From NCBI GenBank assembly GCA_938017515.1, contig CALIJJ010000090.1, positions 1-32,351 on the forward strand: a stretch of 32,351 nucleotides of DNA. The letters run 5' to 3'. The DNA comes from an uncultured Pseudanabaenaceae cyanobacterium. Lineage in GTDB: Bacteria > Cyanobacteriota > Cyanobacteriia > PCC-9006 > JAAUQQ01. Of this stretch, positions 1 through 8,016 are shown one piece after another (the first letter of the stretch is position 1; each line of letters starts with the position of its first letter). The notes beneath the pieces are model-generated. The model did no database searches and was not told the DNA's origin. It saw only the letters and a program-made list of their open reading frames with translations. A program made the position numbers and the translations under genes.

Positions 1-411
1 CACAGATTTCCCTCGTTCTTCCTGACAATCCAATCATTATCCCTGTTGGCCCTCGGTCCAACCGATCGGCCTGTGCCATGGAGTAACGATCAACTTACGC
101 CCTACGCCGGTTCCATCAAAGTCTGGTTTGATGACCAGCAAGTTCTCAATCAAGAGGGATTAACCTTCCGCAGTACAGAGTCTCTGAAGTTGGATGGTAT
201 CTTTTTCTCGTCCTTCTTTGGTGGCTCCAGCGCAAGCGATGCAACACCGAAAGATGTCTATATCGACTTCGATGATTTTGAAGTGTCAACGCTAGGACAG
301 GTTGCCAAAACAACAGACAATATTTCCGCTAGCTCCGACAGTACGACTGATTCTCTATCTGGAGGAAACATACTCAGTGCACCAGCAGGCATAAATTCTG
401 CATTTTCCTAA
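1..411 (+). CDS. Polysaccharide lyase-like protein, C-terminal part (5' end outside the window)
   Basis: This is the 3' end of a larger gene: the frame is open from base 1 to the TAA at 409-411. The segment WFDDQQVLNQEG...LDGIFFSSFFGG...ATPKDVYIDFDDF resembles the end of the beta-jelly-roll domain of family PL14-like polysaccharide lyases, where a VW-D strand, a GIFFSTFFGG loop and a final YxxFDDF strand recur. After it come about 35 Ser/Thr/Asn-rich residues with no obvious domain, perhaps a linker or anchor tail. The first 15 to 30 residues visible here do not resemble the family, so a frameshift near bases 1-110 is possible. Substrate and catalytic residues lie outside the window. A TTG at 46 is an artefactual start. 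The family call rests on motif memory only. Confidence 0.55.
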   Translation, partial: HRFPSFFLTIQSLSLLALGPTDRPVPWSNDQLTPYAGSIKVWFDDQQVLNQEGLTFRSTESLKLDGIFFSSFFGGSSASDATPKDVYIDFDDFEVSTLGQVAKTTDNISASSDSTTDSLSGGNILSAPAGINSAFS

Positions 412-453
412 CTCAACATTGCCAGATCATTATTCACCACAATCAAGCGCAGA

Positions 454-510
454 AAAACAAAAAAAGCGGGTCTCATGCAGATCTATCTATCACTGCACCA
501 AGAGCCCGCT
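454..510 (-). terminator. Rho-independent terminator of the PEP-CTERM-like gene
   Basis: Arms at 465-480 (AGCGGGTCTCATGCAG) and 493-510 pair with small bulges. Read on the minus strand, the hairpin is followed by a T-rich run (complement of 454-465). It lies about 50 bases past the stop codon of the minus-strand gene ending at 561. Confidence 0.75.
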
Positions 511-560
511 GAACTGAGTCAATGTCGACAAGGAGGCCAACATGACCGAAGAAACATGGC

Positions 561-1331
561 CTAAGAACGATGCTGGCGACGCGCCAACAGACCGAGGGCA
601 GCGATCGCCGCTAAGCTCAACGTTGCCGGTGCCTCAGGCACTCCCTGGGACCCACTATTACCACCGCCACTCGGTGGGTCAGGGTTTACCACAATGGGTA
701 CAGGAATATAGGAATAGGTCACAGCCAGGTCTGCCCCAGCCCGAGTCCGAAAGAGCTGATCAATGTTGCCCGAACCAGACGCCATCGATGCCGCTAGCGC
801 ATCCACAGCAAAGATAGGATCGGTTGCACCACTGAACACAGAGAGGAAGCCAGGGTCACTGTAGGTGACGGTATCGGAAGCGGTACCGTTGATATCGTCA
901 AACAGAACACCGTCCGAACCTGTAAAGTCAGACAGCACTTCACCTTCGTCCGACCCCAACGAGAAGGTTTCGGAACCACTGGGCTTAATGGTGAAAATAT
1001 TGCCAAGGGTCGGCTCACTCAGGGTGAGATCAGCGGCCAACTCGAGGGTTGCATTATCAACCGTAGAGGCTGCGGTATTATCTGCTCCGGCCAATCCCTC
1101 AACGCTGCCGCCAAACGTGAGCACAACACTATCGAGGGTTCCGAGGGAAGTATCAAATTTAGGAATCGCGATCGATTCCATATAGTCCGTTTGTTGCACA
1201 GGAACCGCTCCAGAAAAGGGGCCTGTAGTTGTCAGTGCGGACGTTTGTGCCATTGCGGTTCCCGACAGCATCAGACTGCCAACAACACCGCTCACAACAC
1301 CAGCGGTAACGGACTTAAGACGGTGATTCAT
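561..1331 (-). CDS. Exported choice-of-anchor E-like protein with PEP-CTERM-like sorting tail
   Basis: This 256-residue protein is probably exported and processed at the cell envelope. It opens with a signal peptide: MNHRLK, a hydrophobic stretch and AMA|QT at about residues 28-30. The body is Asp/Gly/Ser-rich, and IPKFDTSLGTLDSVVLTFGG matches the start of the choice-of-anchor E beta-sandwich family. The C-terminus has the three parts of a PEP-CTERM signal: VPEAPAT, a hydrophobic helix (LSLAAIAALGLL) and a basic end (ARRQHRS). Such tails are recognised by exosortases, none of which is encoded here. The ATG at 1331 was chosen over the ATG 18 bases upstream because GGAG sits 9 bases before it. 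A terminator follows at 454-510. The biological role is unknown; a link to surface polysaccharide is inferred from the family and the neighbouring lyase-like gene. Confidence 0.75.
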   Translation of the reverse strand: MNHRLKSVTAGVVSGVVGSLMLSGTAMAQTSALTTTGPFSGAVPVQQTDYMESIAIPKFDTSLGTLDSVVLTFGGSVEGLAGADNTAASTVDNATLELAADLTLSEPTLGNIFTIKPSGSETFSLGSDEGEVLSDFTGSDGVLFDDINGTASDTVTYSDPGFLSVFSGATDPIFAVDALAASMASGSGNIDQLFRTRAGADLAVTYSYIPVPIVVNPDPPSGGGNSGSQGVPEAPATLSLAAIAALGLLARRQHRS

Positions 1332-1582
1332 AGCATTTCTCCAGGGCAATAGGTCTTATTCCAACGACGACCCTTTCTGAGCGCTCCTTTAGAACTGAGC
1401 GAAGCCAACCGCAACGCCATCCATCTACAGGGAAACTGTAAGGTGCAAAGAAAAGGAAAATCACAACGAAACTGCGTCAAACAACCTTGAGAAGGTCTTT
1501 TCGACACAGATGCATGAAAAACTAACCCAAGGACAATGATCCAAATGAGTCAGACAAACTATTTCCATCGCTGTAGACCTTT

Positions 1583-1641
1583 CATTGCGATAAACTCATT
1601 GCAATAAACTCATTGCAAAAAACAAGTCATCGCAATAAACA
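1583..1641. repeat. 14-base tandem repeat, four copies
   Basis: Copies at 1583-1596 (CATTGCGATAAACT), 1597-1610 (CATTGCAATAAACT), 1611-1624 (degenerate) and 1628-1641 (CATCGCAATAAACA, after a 3-base spacer). The array lies in the intergenic gap upstream of the ATPase gene and could be an iteron-like protein-binding site or a replication-slippage product. Confidence 0.85.
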
Positions 1642-1922
1642 ATGCCTCTTTGGTTCGTCCCATGATTTGAAACCATCTGACGTTTTCACAATCCATGGCC
1701 TTGGGACACGAACCTCGGAAAGATATGGCCTCACAGGAAAAAATAGCTGTAAGTTTAACTTTCCCTTGCTCGCAGGGTTTTACACAGATTTTGGGTTTTG
1801 ATACAAAAATTGTCGTCCATGCAGAGATTCAAGAGCACCATTCCCCGCCACGATTTCCAGCCCCAGGGCAAGCTTTCATCCTTCCCCCATACAAGTCTTA
1901 CCCAGGCCGCTGTTCCTCGGCA

Positions 1923-1958
1923 AAGACTGGGGCCAAGACTGGGACCAAGACTGGAGTC
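1923..1958. repeat. 12-base tandem repeat, three copies
   Basis: AAGACTGGGGCC, AAGACTGGGACC and AAGACTGGAGTC follow each other directly, about 130 bases upstream of the double-ATPase start. Confidence 0.85.
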
Positions 1959-2091
1959 ACAGCAAGTTGATAGGATGAGAACTCACAACAGATGCAGCGC
2001 TCCAGAAATAGGTGCGCTATCATCGCCACGCATCTCAGTCCATGGCCGTTAGGTGCTTAATCGTTCAGATTCTTTTCGAGGAGAGAGCAGG

Positions 2092-3795
2092 GTGGAAGTC
2101 GCGCAAAATGAATCGGTGTTGCTCACCGCGGATCAAGTCAGGGTCGCCTATCCCAGCTCAAATTCAGCGCAAGTAGACCCCCATTGGGCACTGGACGGCA
2201 TCACGCTCACACTCAAGCCTGGACAGCGGTTGGGGCTCGTGGGCGAATCGGGCTGCGGCAAATCGACCTTGGGTAAGGCAATTCTGCGGCTGTTGCCCGA
2301 GGGCAGCCGTGTGGAAGGCCAGCTCTTGATCGAAGGGCAGTCCATTCCGGCACTCAATCCGAGCCAACTGCGCAAGTTTCGAGGCGAAGCCGTGGGATTG
2401 GTATTCCAAGACCCCATGACCCGGCTCAATCCGCTGATGACCATTGGCCGGCACTGTGTCGAAACGCTCCAGGCCCACCGCCCCCAAATGTCCGCCAAGC
2501 AGGCCAAGGCTCGGGCGATCGAAACCCTGGCAGCGGTCAACATTCCCGCCGATCGCTGGAACCAGTATCCCCACGAATTCAGCGGCGGCATGCGCCAGCG
2601 GGTGGCGATCGCCCTCTCCCTGTTACTCAATCCCAAGCTCATCGTCGCTGATGAACCCACCACCAGTTTGGATGTGACAGTATCAGCCCAAATCCTGGAT
2701 GAGCTGACGCGGCTCTGTGCAGAGCGGGATATGGGACTGTTGATGATTTCCCACGATTTGGCGCTGGTGGGAGAATATTGCGATCGCATCGCCGTCATGT
2801 ACCAGGGCAAAATCGTCGAATTGGACGATACGGAAACACTACTCAATACCCCCCAACATCCCTACACCCAGTCCCTACTCAATTCGGCGCTTCATCTACA
2901 ACAGTCCGCCACCGACAAAGTGGATGAGGTAAAAGTTGATGATGCAATAGACCCCCAAGGCAGCACATCTCCAGCGCCGATCCTAAAACTGGACCTGGTC
3001 AAACAACATTTCAGTCTCTCGAGTAACCCGTTAGAACGCCTGCTGTCGGGCAAGGCAGAAAATCTGATCAAAGCCGTGGATGGCATCAGTTTTGAACTCA
3101 TGCCGGGTGAAACCCTCGGACTCGTGGGCGAATCGGGCTGCGGCAAAAGCACCCTATCCCGCACCATTTTGCAGCTCCTCAAACCCACGTCAGGCCGAGT
3201 GGAATTTCTCGGCGAGGACTTGGCATCTCTCTCCCGCCCGGCCATGCAGCGGCAGCGGCGGAATATTCAGATGATCTTTCAGGACCCCAATGCCTGCCTC
3301 AATCCGCTGATGACCATCGGTCAGAGCATTGCCGATCCGCTGCTCATCCATCGTTTGGCCCGTCCTTCGGAAGCCAAAAAGGCAGTCACAGCGATGCTAG
3401 AGCGCGTGGGCCTTAGCCCAGCCGCAGATTTTTACGATCGCTTCCCCAACCAGCTCTCCGGTGGCCAGCAGCAACGCGTTGCCATTGCCCGTGCCCTGAT
3501 CACCCAACCGAAGATGCTGATCTGTGATGAACCCGTCAGCATGCTTGACGCCACGGTTCAGGCCCAGGTGCTAGAGCTGATGCTAGAGCTGAAACGAGAG
3601 TTTGCGCTGACCTATCTGTTCATCACCCATGATTTGTGGGTGGCGCGGTTCTTTTGCGATCGCATCGCCGTCATGAACGGTGGCCAAATCGTCGAAATTG
3701 GACCCACCCAGCAACTCTTCAAAAATCCTCAGCACCCCTACACCCAAAAACTCCTCGGTGCGGCCCCCCTATTGGCGCGACAAGCTGCTATATAA
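2092..3795 (+). CDS. ABC transporter, two fused ATP-binding domains (oligopeptide/dipeptide type)
   Basis: Two OppD/OppF-type nucleotide-binding domains lie in one 567-residue chain and would hydrolyse ATP to drive a peptide or nickel-type importer. First half: Walker A GESGCGKS at about 51-58, signature FSGGMRQRV at 163-171, Walker B LIVADEP at 183-189. Second half: the same Walker A at about 346-353, LSGGQQQRV at 455-463, LICDEP at 476-481. Each half ends with the oligo_HPY motif ([11 protein letters not shown] and [11 protein letters not shown]), specific to the Opp/Dpp group. The GTG at 2092 was chosen because GAGGAGAG lies about 6 bases upstream; an in-frame GTG at 2053 has no such site. 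No permease or peptide-binding protein is nearby, so its partners must be elsewhere, as is common for this fusion in cyanobacteria. Both ATP sites look intact. Confidence 0.93.
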   Translation: MEVAQNESVLLTADQVRVAYPSSNSAQVDPHWALDGITLTLKPGQRLGLVGESGCGKSTLGKAILRLLPEGSRVEGQLLIEGQSIPALNPSQLRKFRGEAVGLVFQDPMTRLNPLMTIGRHCVETLQAHRPQMSAKQAKARAIETLAAVNIPADRWNQYPHEFSGGMRQRVAIALSLLLNPKLIVADEPTTSLDVTVSAQILDELTRLCAERDMGLLMISHDLALVGEYCDRIAVMYQGKIVELDDTETLLNTPQHPYTQSLLNSALHLQQSATDKVDEVKVDDAIDPQGSTSPAPILKLDLVKQHFSLSSNPLERLLSGKAENLIKAVDGISFELMPGETLGLVGESGCGKSTLSRTILQLLKPTSGRVEFLGEDLASLSRPAMQRQRRNIQMIFQDPNACLNPLMTIGQSIADPLLIHRLARPSEAKKAVTAMLERVGLSPAADFYDRFPNQLSGGQQQRVAIARALITQPKMLICDEPVSMLDATVQAQVLELMLELKREFALTYLFITHDLWVARFFCDRIAVMNGGQIVEIGPTQQLFKNPQHPYTQKLLGAAPLLARQAAI

Positions 3796-3828
3796 TGCGC
3801 TCGCCAGTTTGTGATCCTCCCCATCGCC

Positions 3829-4239
3829 ATGAACGAGACCACGCCGGAAAATACCGCCACCGCTACCGCTTTGTGCAGCATTACCGTCACCGTCACGAAT
3901 CTGAAAAATGAAACAGGACAGATTTGTTTCAGTCTGTTCGATGGGCCCAGCGGATTTCCGGGCAAAGGAGAACAGGCGATCGCCAAGGGCTTCACCCGGG
4001 CCGATCGCCCCACCTATACTTTCCATGACCTACAGCCGGGCCGCTATGCCGTTGCGATTTTCCACGACGAAGATAGCAATGGCAAACTCAACAAGGGGCT
4101 ATTGGGCATTCCCAAAGAAGGCTTCGGCTTTTCCAACAACCCCAAAATATTGATGGGGGCCCCTAGTTTTCGAGCCGCAGCCATGGAAATCATCCGTCCT
4201 CAAACGGAAATCCAAATTCGCCTCAAATATTTTTCCTAG
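3829..4239 (+). CDS. DUF2141 family protein
   Basis: This 136-residue beta-rich protein carries the DUF2141 pattern: an opening strand (ITVTVTNLKNETGQICFSLF), a central PGRYAVAIFHDEDSNGKLNKG loop and GIPKEGFGFSNNPK. The DEDSNGKLN segment resembles a calcium loop. Family members usually carry a signal peptide. None is visible from the ATG at 3829, or from the upstream GTG at 3811, so it may be cytoplasmic or the start may be wrongly placed. It begins 33 bases after the ATPase gene and could share its transcript. The molecular role of the family is unknown. Confidence 0.85.
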   Translation: MNETTPENTATATALCSITVTVTNLKNETGQICFSLFDGPSGFPGKGEQAIAKGFTRADRPTYTFHDLQPGRYAVAIFHDEDSNGKLNKGLLGIPKEGFGFSNNPKILMGAPSFRAAAMEIIRPQTEIQIRLKYFS

Positions 4240-4279
4240 CTCCCGGTCCCGATTGTTGTCCTCATTCTTTTCTGTTCCG

Positions 4280-4825
4280 ATGCAAGCCACCCAAACCAAA
4301 CTCGAACTGGTGTACCTCTTAGAACCGAAGGTTTTCGGCGACGATCGCGGTGCTTTTTTTGAATCCTTTAACCAGCAGACGTTTACCGACCAGGTTGGGG
4401 TCAACCCAAATTTTGTCCAAGATAATCACTCCGTCTCTAGCCGCAACGTCCTTCGGGGACTCCATTATCAGGTCGGCAAACCCCAGGGAAAACTTGTGCG
4501 CGCCATCGTCGGCAGCATCTTCGATGTTGCTGTGGACCTACGCCAAAACTCACCGACCTTTGGCCAGTGGGTTGGCTATGAACTCAGTGCCAAAAACCAT
4601 CGGCAGCTCTGGGTTCCCGTCGGATTTGCCCATGGCTTCCTAGCCCTGTCGGAGCGTGTGGAAGTGCTATATAAAACCACTGATTATTACTACCCTGCGG
4701 GAGAGCGCTCAATCCTCTGGAATGATCCAGAGTTGGCCATTGACTGGCCCCTAGAAGGTGACGTCACCCTATCGGCGAAGGACCAGGCTGCGGTCCCCTT
4801 TTCCCAAGCAGAGCTTTTCTCCTAA
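4280..4825 (+). CDS. rfbC: dTDP-4-dehydrorhamnose 3,5-epimerase
   Basis: RmlC inverts C3 and C5 of dTDP-4-keto-6-deoxyglucose, the third step of dTDP-L-rhamnose synthesis, in the cytoplasm. The 181-residue length from the ATG at 4280 is normal for the family; a TTG at 4253 would add nine unlikely residues. Visible hallmarks are FGDDRGAFFE near residue 19, NVLRGLHYQ with the catalytic His at 62, FDVAVDLR at 81-88, GFAHGF at 115-120 and YKTTDYYYP from 131, which carries the family's catalytic tyrosine region. The C-terminal NDPELAIDWP is also typical. It starts 40 bases after the DUF2141 gene and is followed by rfbD after 94 bases. Confidence 0.96.
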   Translation: MQATQTKLELVYLLEPKVFGDDRGAFFESFNQQTFTDQVGVNPNFVQDNHSVSSRNVLRGLHYQVGKPQGKLVRAIVGSIFDVAVDLRQNSPTFGQWVGYELSAKNHRQLWVPVGFAHGFLALSERVEVLYKTTDYYYPAGERSILWNDPELAIDWPLEGDVTLSAKDQAAVPFSQAELFS

Positions 4826-4919
4826 ACGGGTTCAACCGGAAGTGAATGGGTTGTACCCTTGGGCGGTCTCCCCCTCCCCTATACTGTCTCTAGCCTGAAG
4901 AGATAGACCGGGAGCATGT

Positions 4920-5840
4920 ATGCATTCAATTCTCCTCATCGGTAGCCAAGGTCAAGTTGGGCAGGAACTGCAATCGAGTCTGCTGCCCTACGGCCACGTC
5001 ACGGAGATATCCCGAGCCGAGGCGGATCTCTCCGATCCAGAATCCCTGAGACCAATTATTCGCAGCTCTGCCCCCAGCATTATCGTCAATGCTGCGGCCT
5101 ATACTGCCGTCGATCGAGCGGAGTCAGAGCCTGAGTTGGCGGATCGGGTCAATCATTTGTCTCCCAAAGTGATGGCAGAAGAGTGCGATCGCCTCGGTTC
5201 TAGCCTCATCCATATCTCCACAGACTATGTTTTTGACGGCCATCAGCATCGCCCCTACCGCGAAGACGACCCCACTCGGGCGGTGAGTGCCTACGGCCGC
5301 AGTAAATTGGCAGGAGAACAGGCCATCCAGCAAAGCAACTGTAACCACGCCATTGTCCGCACCGCCTGGGTTTATGGCGTTGGTGGCAAAGGGAACTTTG
5401 TTAAGACGATGCTACGTCTGGGAAAAGAGCGGGAAGAAATTCAGGTGGTGGCCGACCAAATCGGCGCCCCTACCTTTGCCGCGGATCTCGCCCAGGCCGT
5501 CAGTCAGCTTTCCCCTCTGATTGCGTCCAAAACCAACCCCCAGCCCTCGGGCATCTACCACTACACCAATAGCGGTGTTGCTAGCTGGTATGACTTTGCC
5601 GTTGCCATTTTTGAAGAAGCTCGGGCCCTGGGTTATCCACTCACCCTCCAGCGGGTCGTTCCCATTACCACGGCAGACTACCCGACTCCAGCCCACCGCC
5701 CACCTTACTCTGTACTGGACTGTGGCAAAATATCTGCGTCATTAGGTGCTTATCCACCCTACTGGCGGCAGTCTATGCGCCTAATGCTTCAAGAACTTTA
5801 TGCACAAACCTATGAAAGGGCTGATTCTCTCCGGCGGTAA
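4920..5840 (+). CDS. rfbD: dTDP-4-dehydrorhamnose reductase
   Basis: RmlD uses NAD(P)H to reduce dTDP-4-keto-L-rhamnose to dTDP-L-rhamnose, the last step of the pathway. It is a short-chain dehydrogenase/reductase of 306 residues: glycine-rich dinucleotide motif IGSQGQVGQEL near the N-terminus, NAAAYTAVDRAE, the STDYVFDG segment, and the catalytic YGRSK (Tyr and Lys) around residue 124. The ATG at 4920 has GGGAG about 6 bases upstream. A TATACT at 4880-4885 in the gap after rfbC could be a -10 element, but no good -35 was found at the right distance. The 3' end overlaps rfbA by about 29 bases, which suggests coupled translation. Confidence 0.95.
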   Translation: MHSILLIGSQGQVGQELQSSLLPYGHVTEISRAEADLSDPESLRPIIRSSAPSIIVNAAAYTAVDRAESEPELADRVNHLSPKVMAEECDRLGSSLIHISTDYVFDGHQHRPYREDDPTRAVSAYGRSKLAGEQAIQQSNCNHAIVRTAWVYGVGGKGNFVKTMLRLGKEREEIQVVADQIGAPTFAADLAQAVSQLSPLIASKTNPQPSGIYHYTNSGVASWYDFAVAIFEEARALGYPLTLQRVVPITTADYPTPAHRPPYSVLDCGKISASLGAYPPYWRQSMRLMLQELYAQTYERADSLRR

Positions 5841-6888
5841 GGGCACAAGACTACGCCCCATCACCTATACCGGTGCCAAACAACTCGTACCGGTCTCCAA
5901 CAAACCCATTCTTTGGTACGCCATCGAAGAAATGGCCGCCGCCGGAGTTCAGGACATCGGCATTGTTATCAGCCCAGAAACCGGTGAGGAGGTTCGTAGC
6001 AAAACGGGCAATGGCGAGCGTTTTGGGGTCCAGATCCAGTACATCCTCCAAGACAAAGCAGCAGGGTTGGCCCATGCGGTGAAAATTTCTCGGCCTTTCC
6101 TCGGCGACGATCCGTTTCTGATGTTTCTTGGGGACAACCTCATTCAGCAAGGGGACCTCAGTCACTTCTTAGAAGTCTTCAAATCCCAACAGCCCGATGC
6201 GCTGATTTTGCTGCGAGAGGTCGACAACCCAACGGCCTTTGGCGTGGCAGAGGTGGATCCCTTTGGCCAGGTGATGCGCCTGGTCGAGAAGCCGAAGGAT
6301 CCACCGTCAAACCTAGCCCTCGTTGGCGTGTATTTTTTCTCGGCGTTGATTCATGAGGCGATCGCCCAAATTCAGCCTTCGCCTCGGGGTGAGCTAGAAA
6401 TCACCGACGCGATCCAACAGCTCATCAACACCCAAAAGCAAGTTCAGGCGCGTCAGCTCCGGGGCTGGTGGCTCGACACCGGCAAAAAAGACGATCTCCT
6501 AGAAGCCAATCGCCTTGTCCTCGATACCCTCCTCGAAACCTGCATCGAGGGCAACGTCGATGCAGCCAGCCAGGTCATTGGCCGTGTCAAAATTGGAAAA
6601 ACGTCCAAGGTGAACAATTGCACGATCCGTGGGCCAGTCATCATTGGAGATGACTGCCACCTTGAAAACTGCTTCATTGGACCGTACAGTAGCATTTCAG
6701 ACAACGTAAAACTTATAAACATTGATCTCGAACACAGCGTGATCCTCAAAGGTGCATCCATCGTCGATATTAATCAACGCATCATTGACAGCGTTATAGG
6801 CCGTCGCTGCCGCCTGACAGCAGCCCCCCCAAGGCCCAAGGCACTACGATTCCTTGTTGGTGATGATAGTCACATTGAAATTACGTGA
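5812..6888 (+). CDS. rfbA: Glucose-1-phosphate thymidylyltransferase, long form
   Basis: RmlA makes dTDP-glucose from dTTP and glucose-1-phosphate, the first step towards dTDP-rhamnose. The nucleotide-binding LSGGKGTRLRP motif sits at the N-terminus, followed by KQLVPVSNKPILWYAIEE, FLGDNL (metal Asp) and VEKPKDPPSNLALVGVYFF. At 358 residues it is the long form (RmlA_long type). The last 100 or so residues form hexapeptide-repeat beta-helix turns (VIGRVKIGKTSKVNNCTIRG and onward) that the usual 290-residue enzyme lacks. The ATG at 5812 begins the conserved MKGLILSGG; a second ATG at 5800 is possible. It overlaps rfbD upstream and the GT2 gene downstream (GTGA), so the three are translationally linked. 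Confidence 0.94.
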   Translation: MKGLILSGGKGTRLRPITYTGAKQLVPVSNKPILWYAIEEMAAAGVQDIGIVISPETGEEVRSKTGNGERFGVQIQYILQDKAAGLAHAVKISRPFLGDDPFLMFLGDNLIQQGDLSHFLEVFKSQQPDALILLREVDNPTAFGVAEVDPFGQVMRLVEKPKDPPSNLALVGVYFFSALIHEAIAQIQPSPRGELEITDAIQQLINTQKQVQARQLRGWWLDTGKKDDLLEANRLVLDTLLETCIEGNVDAASQVIGRVKIGKTSKVNNCTIRGPVIIGDDCHLENCFIGPYSSISDNVKLINIDLEHSVILKGASIVDINQRIIDSVIGRRCRLTAAPPRPKALRFLVGDDSHIEIT

Positions 6889-7796
6889 TTTACTTCATAA
6901 GCGTTAACTACTACTCTTCCATTCTGATTTCGCGCTTAATTCGGTCCATGCCCCTCTGCTTGGGCACCTGTCAGGCTGTCATTGTCAATAACTCTCCCGA
7001 TGACGTGCTGGTTCATCAACTTGAATCCAGCACGGTCAAAATTTTAGAGGCCCACGACAACGTCGGCTTTGGCTGTGGATGTAATCTCGCCCTACGGTGG
7101 ATTCACGAACGGGCACCCGATGCCCTCGTTTGGATCATCAATCCCGATGCTTACCTGCTCAAAGATCCTCGGGAAGCTCTGCACCATTTCTTTCAGGACC
7201 ACCCACGTCTCTCAATCTTAGGGACCGTTATTAAAACCTTTGATGGGGATATTTGGTTTGCTGGCGGTAGGCTCAATGCAGAAACCGGTAGTATCAGTGT
7301 CGATCGCCAAATCAAACATCTGGAGCATCCCTGTTGTCCATCGGATTGGGTATCGGGATGTAGCTTAATTCTCAACTTGAAACTGTTTTCAGAATGTCCT
7401 CGCTTTAATCCTGACTACTTTCTCTACTATGAAGATGTAGAGTTTTGCCGACGATATGCCAGTGTTGGGCATCTCATTGCCATCACTCAAAGCATCAGTA
7501 TTTTCCATGAACCATCCTCGATTACCAATCGCAATCTCTTTCTCAAAATTCGTCATAGCACTTACAGCTATCTCTTAACGCTAGAGACCTTCGCATCGAG
7601 AAAAGCATTTATTATTCGATTTATACGTTTACTCCTTAATGCGTTTTACCTCATTTTTATTCAGCCAAAGGCAGCTTTGGGAAAAATGTGGGGCACGGTT
7701 CTCTACCTGAAGCGACGGATCTATCACCCCACTCAAGACTCTGCACCTCCCCTCATTCCGGTGCGAGCCATGCAATCAAGCATTCACGCTGAGTGA
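6885..7796 (+). CDS. Glycosyltransferase family 2, rhamnosyltransferase-like
   Basis: This is an inverting GT-A-fold enzyme of 303 residues, probably adding a sugar to a surface glycan. Visible features are VNYYSS at the N-terminus, VIVNNSPDD, the DNVGFGCGCNLAL segment that follows the donor-binding site, INPDAYL in place of the DXD metal motif, and YYEDVEFCRR near residue 185, the acceptor-side ED motif shared with WbbL-type rhamnosyltransferases. The C-terminal part (about 230-270) is hydrophobic and may associate with the membrane. The GTG start overlaps the rfbA stop in GTGA. With rfbC, rfbD and rfbA directly upstream, dTDP-rhamnose is the likely donor, by inference only. A GTGATG/CATCAC inverted repeat at 7793-7814 spans the stop but lacks a T-run. 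Confidence 0.88.
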   Translation: MIYFISVNYYSSILISRLIRSMPLCLGTCQAVIVNNSPDDVLVHQLESSTVKILEAHDNVGFGCGCNLALRWIHERAPDALVWIINPDAYLLKDPREALHHFFQDHPRLSILGTVIKTFDGDIWFAGGRLNAETGSISVDRQIKHLEHPCCPSDWVSGCSLILNLKLFSECPRFNPDYFLYYEDVEFCRRYASVGHLIAITQSISIFHEPSSITNRNLFLKIRHSTYSYLLTLETFASRKAFIIRFIRLLLNAFYLIFIQPKAALGKMWGTVLYLKRRIYHPTQDSAPPLIPVRAMQSSIHAE

Positions 7797-8016
7797 TGCC
7801 CATTCCCCCATCACAGATGCCGAATCGATGGTTGTGGGAAACGAGAATTCAAAGCCTGAATTCTGTCCTGAAGAGCATCAGCGATCGGGGAAACGTAGCG
7901 ACATCACATTGTTACAGCTTATTGGTACCATGGAATTGTGATTGAGTCAGCATGCTTAATTGCGCGATTATGGTTGATTGCGCAGTGACTGATTCCCAAA
8001 GGACTTATTTTCTAGG

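Larger units (their letters stand above)
1332..2091. other. Non-coding gap of 760 bases between divergent genes
   Basis: No convincing gene was seen. Short open frames between 1613 and 2052 overlap in several frames, lack family motifs and run through repeats. The gap should hold promoters for the minus-strand gene starting at 1331 and the plus-strand ATPase gene at 2092. It contains two short tandem-repeat arrays (1583-1641 and 1923-1958). Confidence 0.6.

Noticed and set aside
542..817. Plus-strand open frame with a perfect AAGGAGG six bases before its ATG
   Set aside because: It lies antisense to the PEP-CTERM-like gene, which has a signal peptide and family features; the 91-residue product is Pro/Gln-rich with no motif.
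1613..2052. Three overlapping short plus-strand frames before the double-ATPase gene
   Set aside because: They overlap one another, pass through tandem repeats and have no family resemblance or ribosome-binding site.
2092..3795. Double ATPase as the energy source for the solute-binding protein at 28978-30585
   Set aside because: The ATPase carries oligo_HPY motifs of peptide importers, whereas the binding protein is of the sugar family 1 type and is linked to a kinase gene far away on the other strand.
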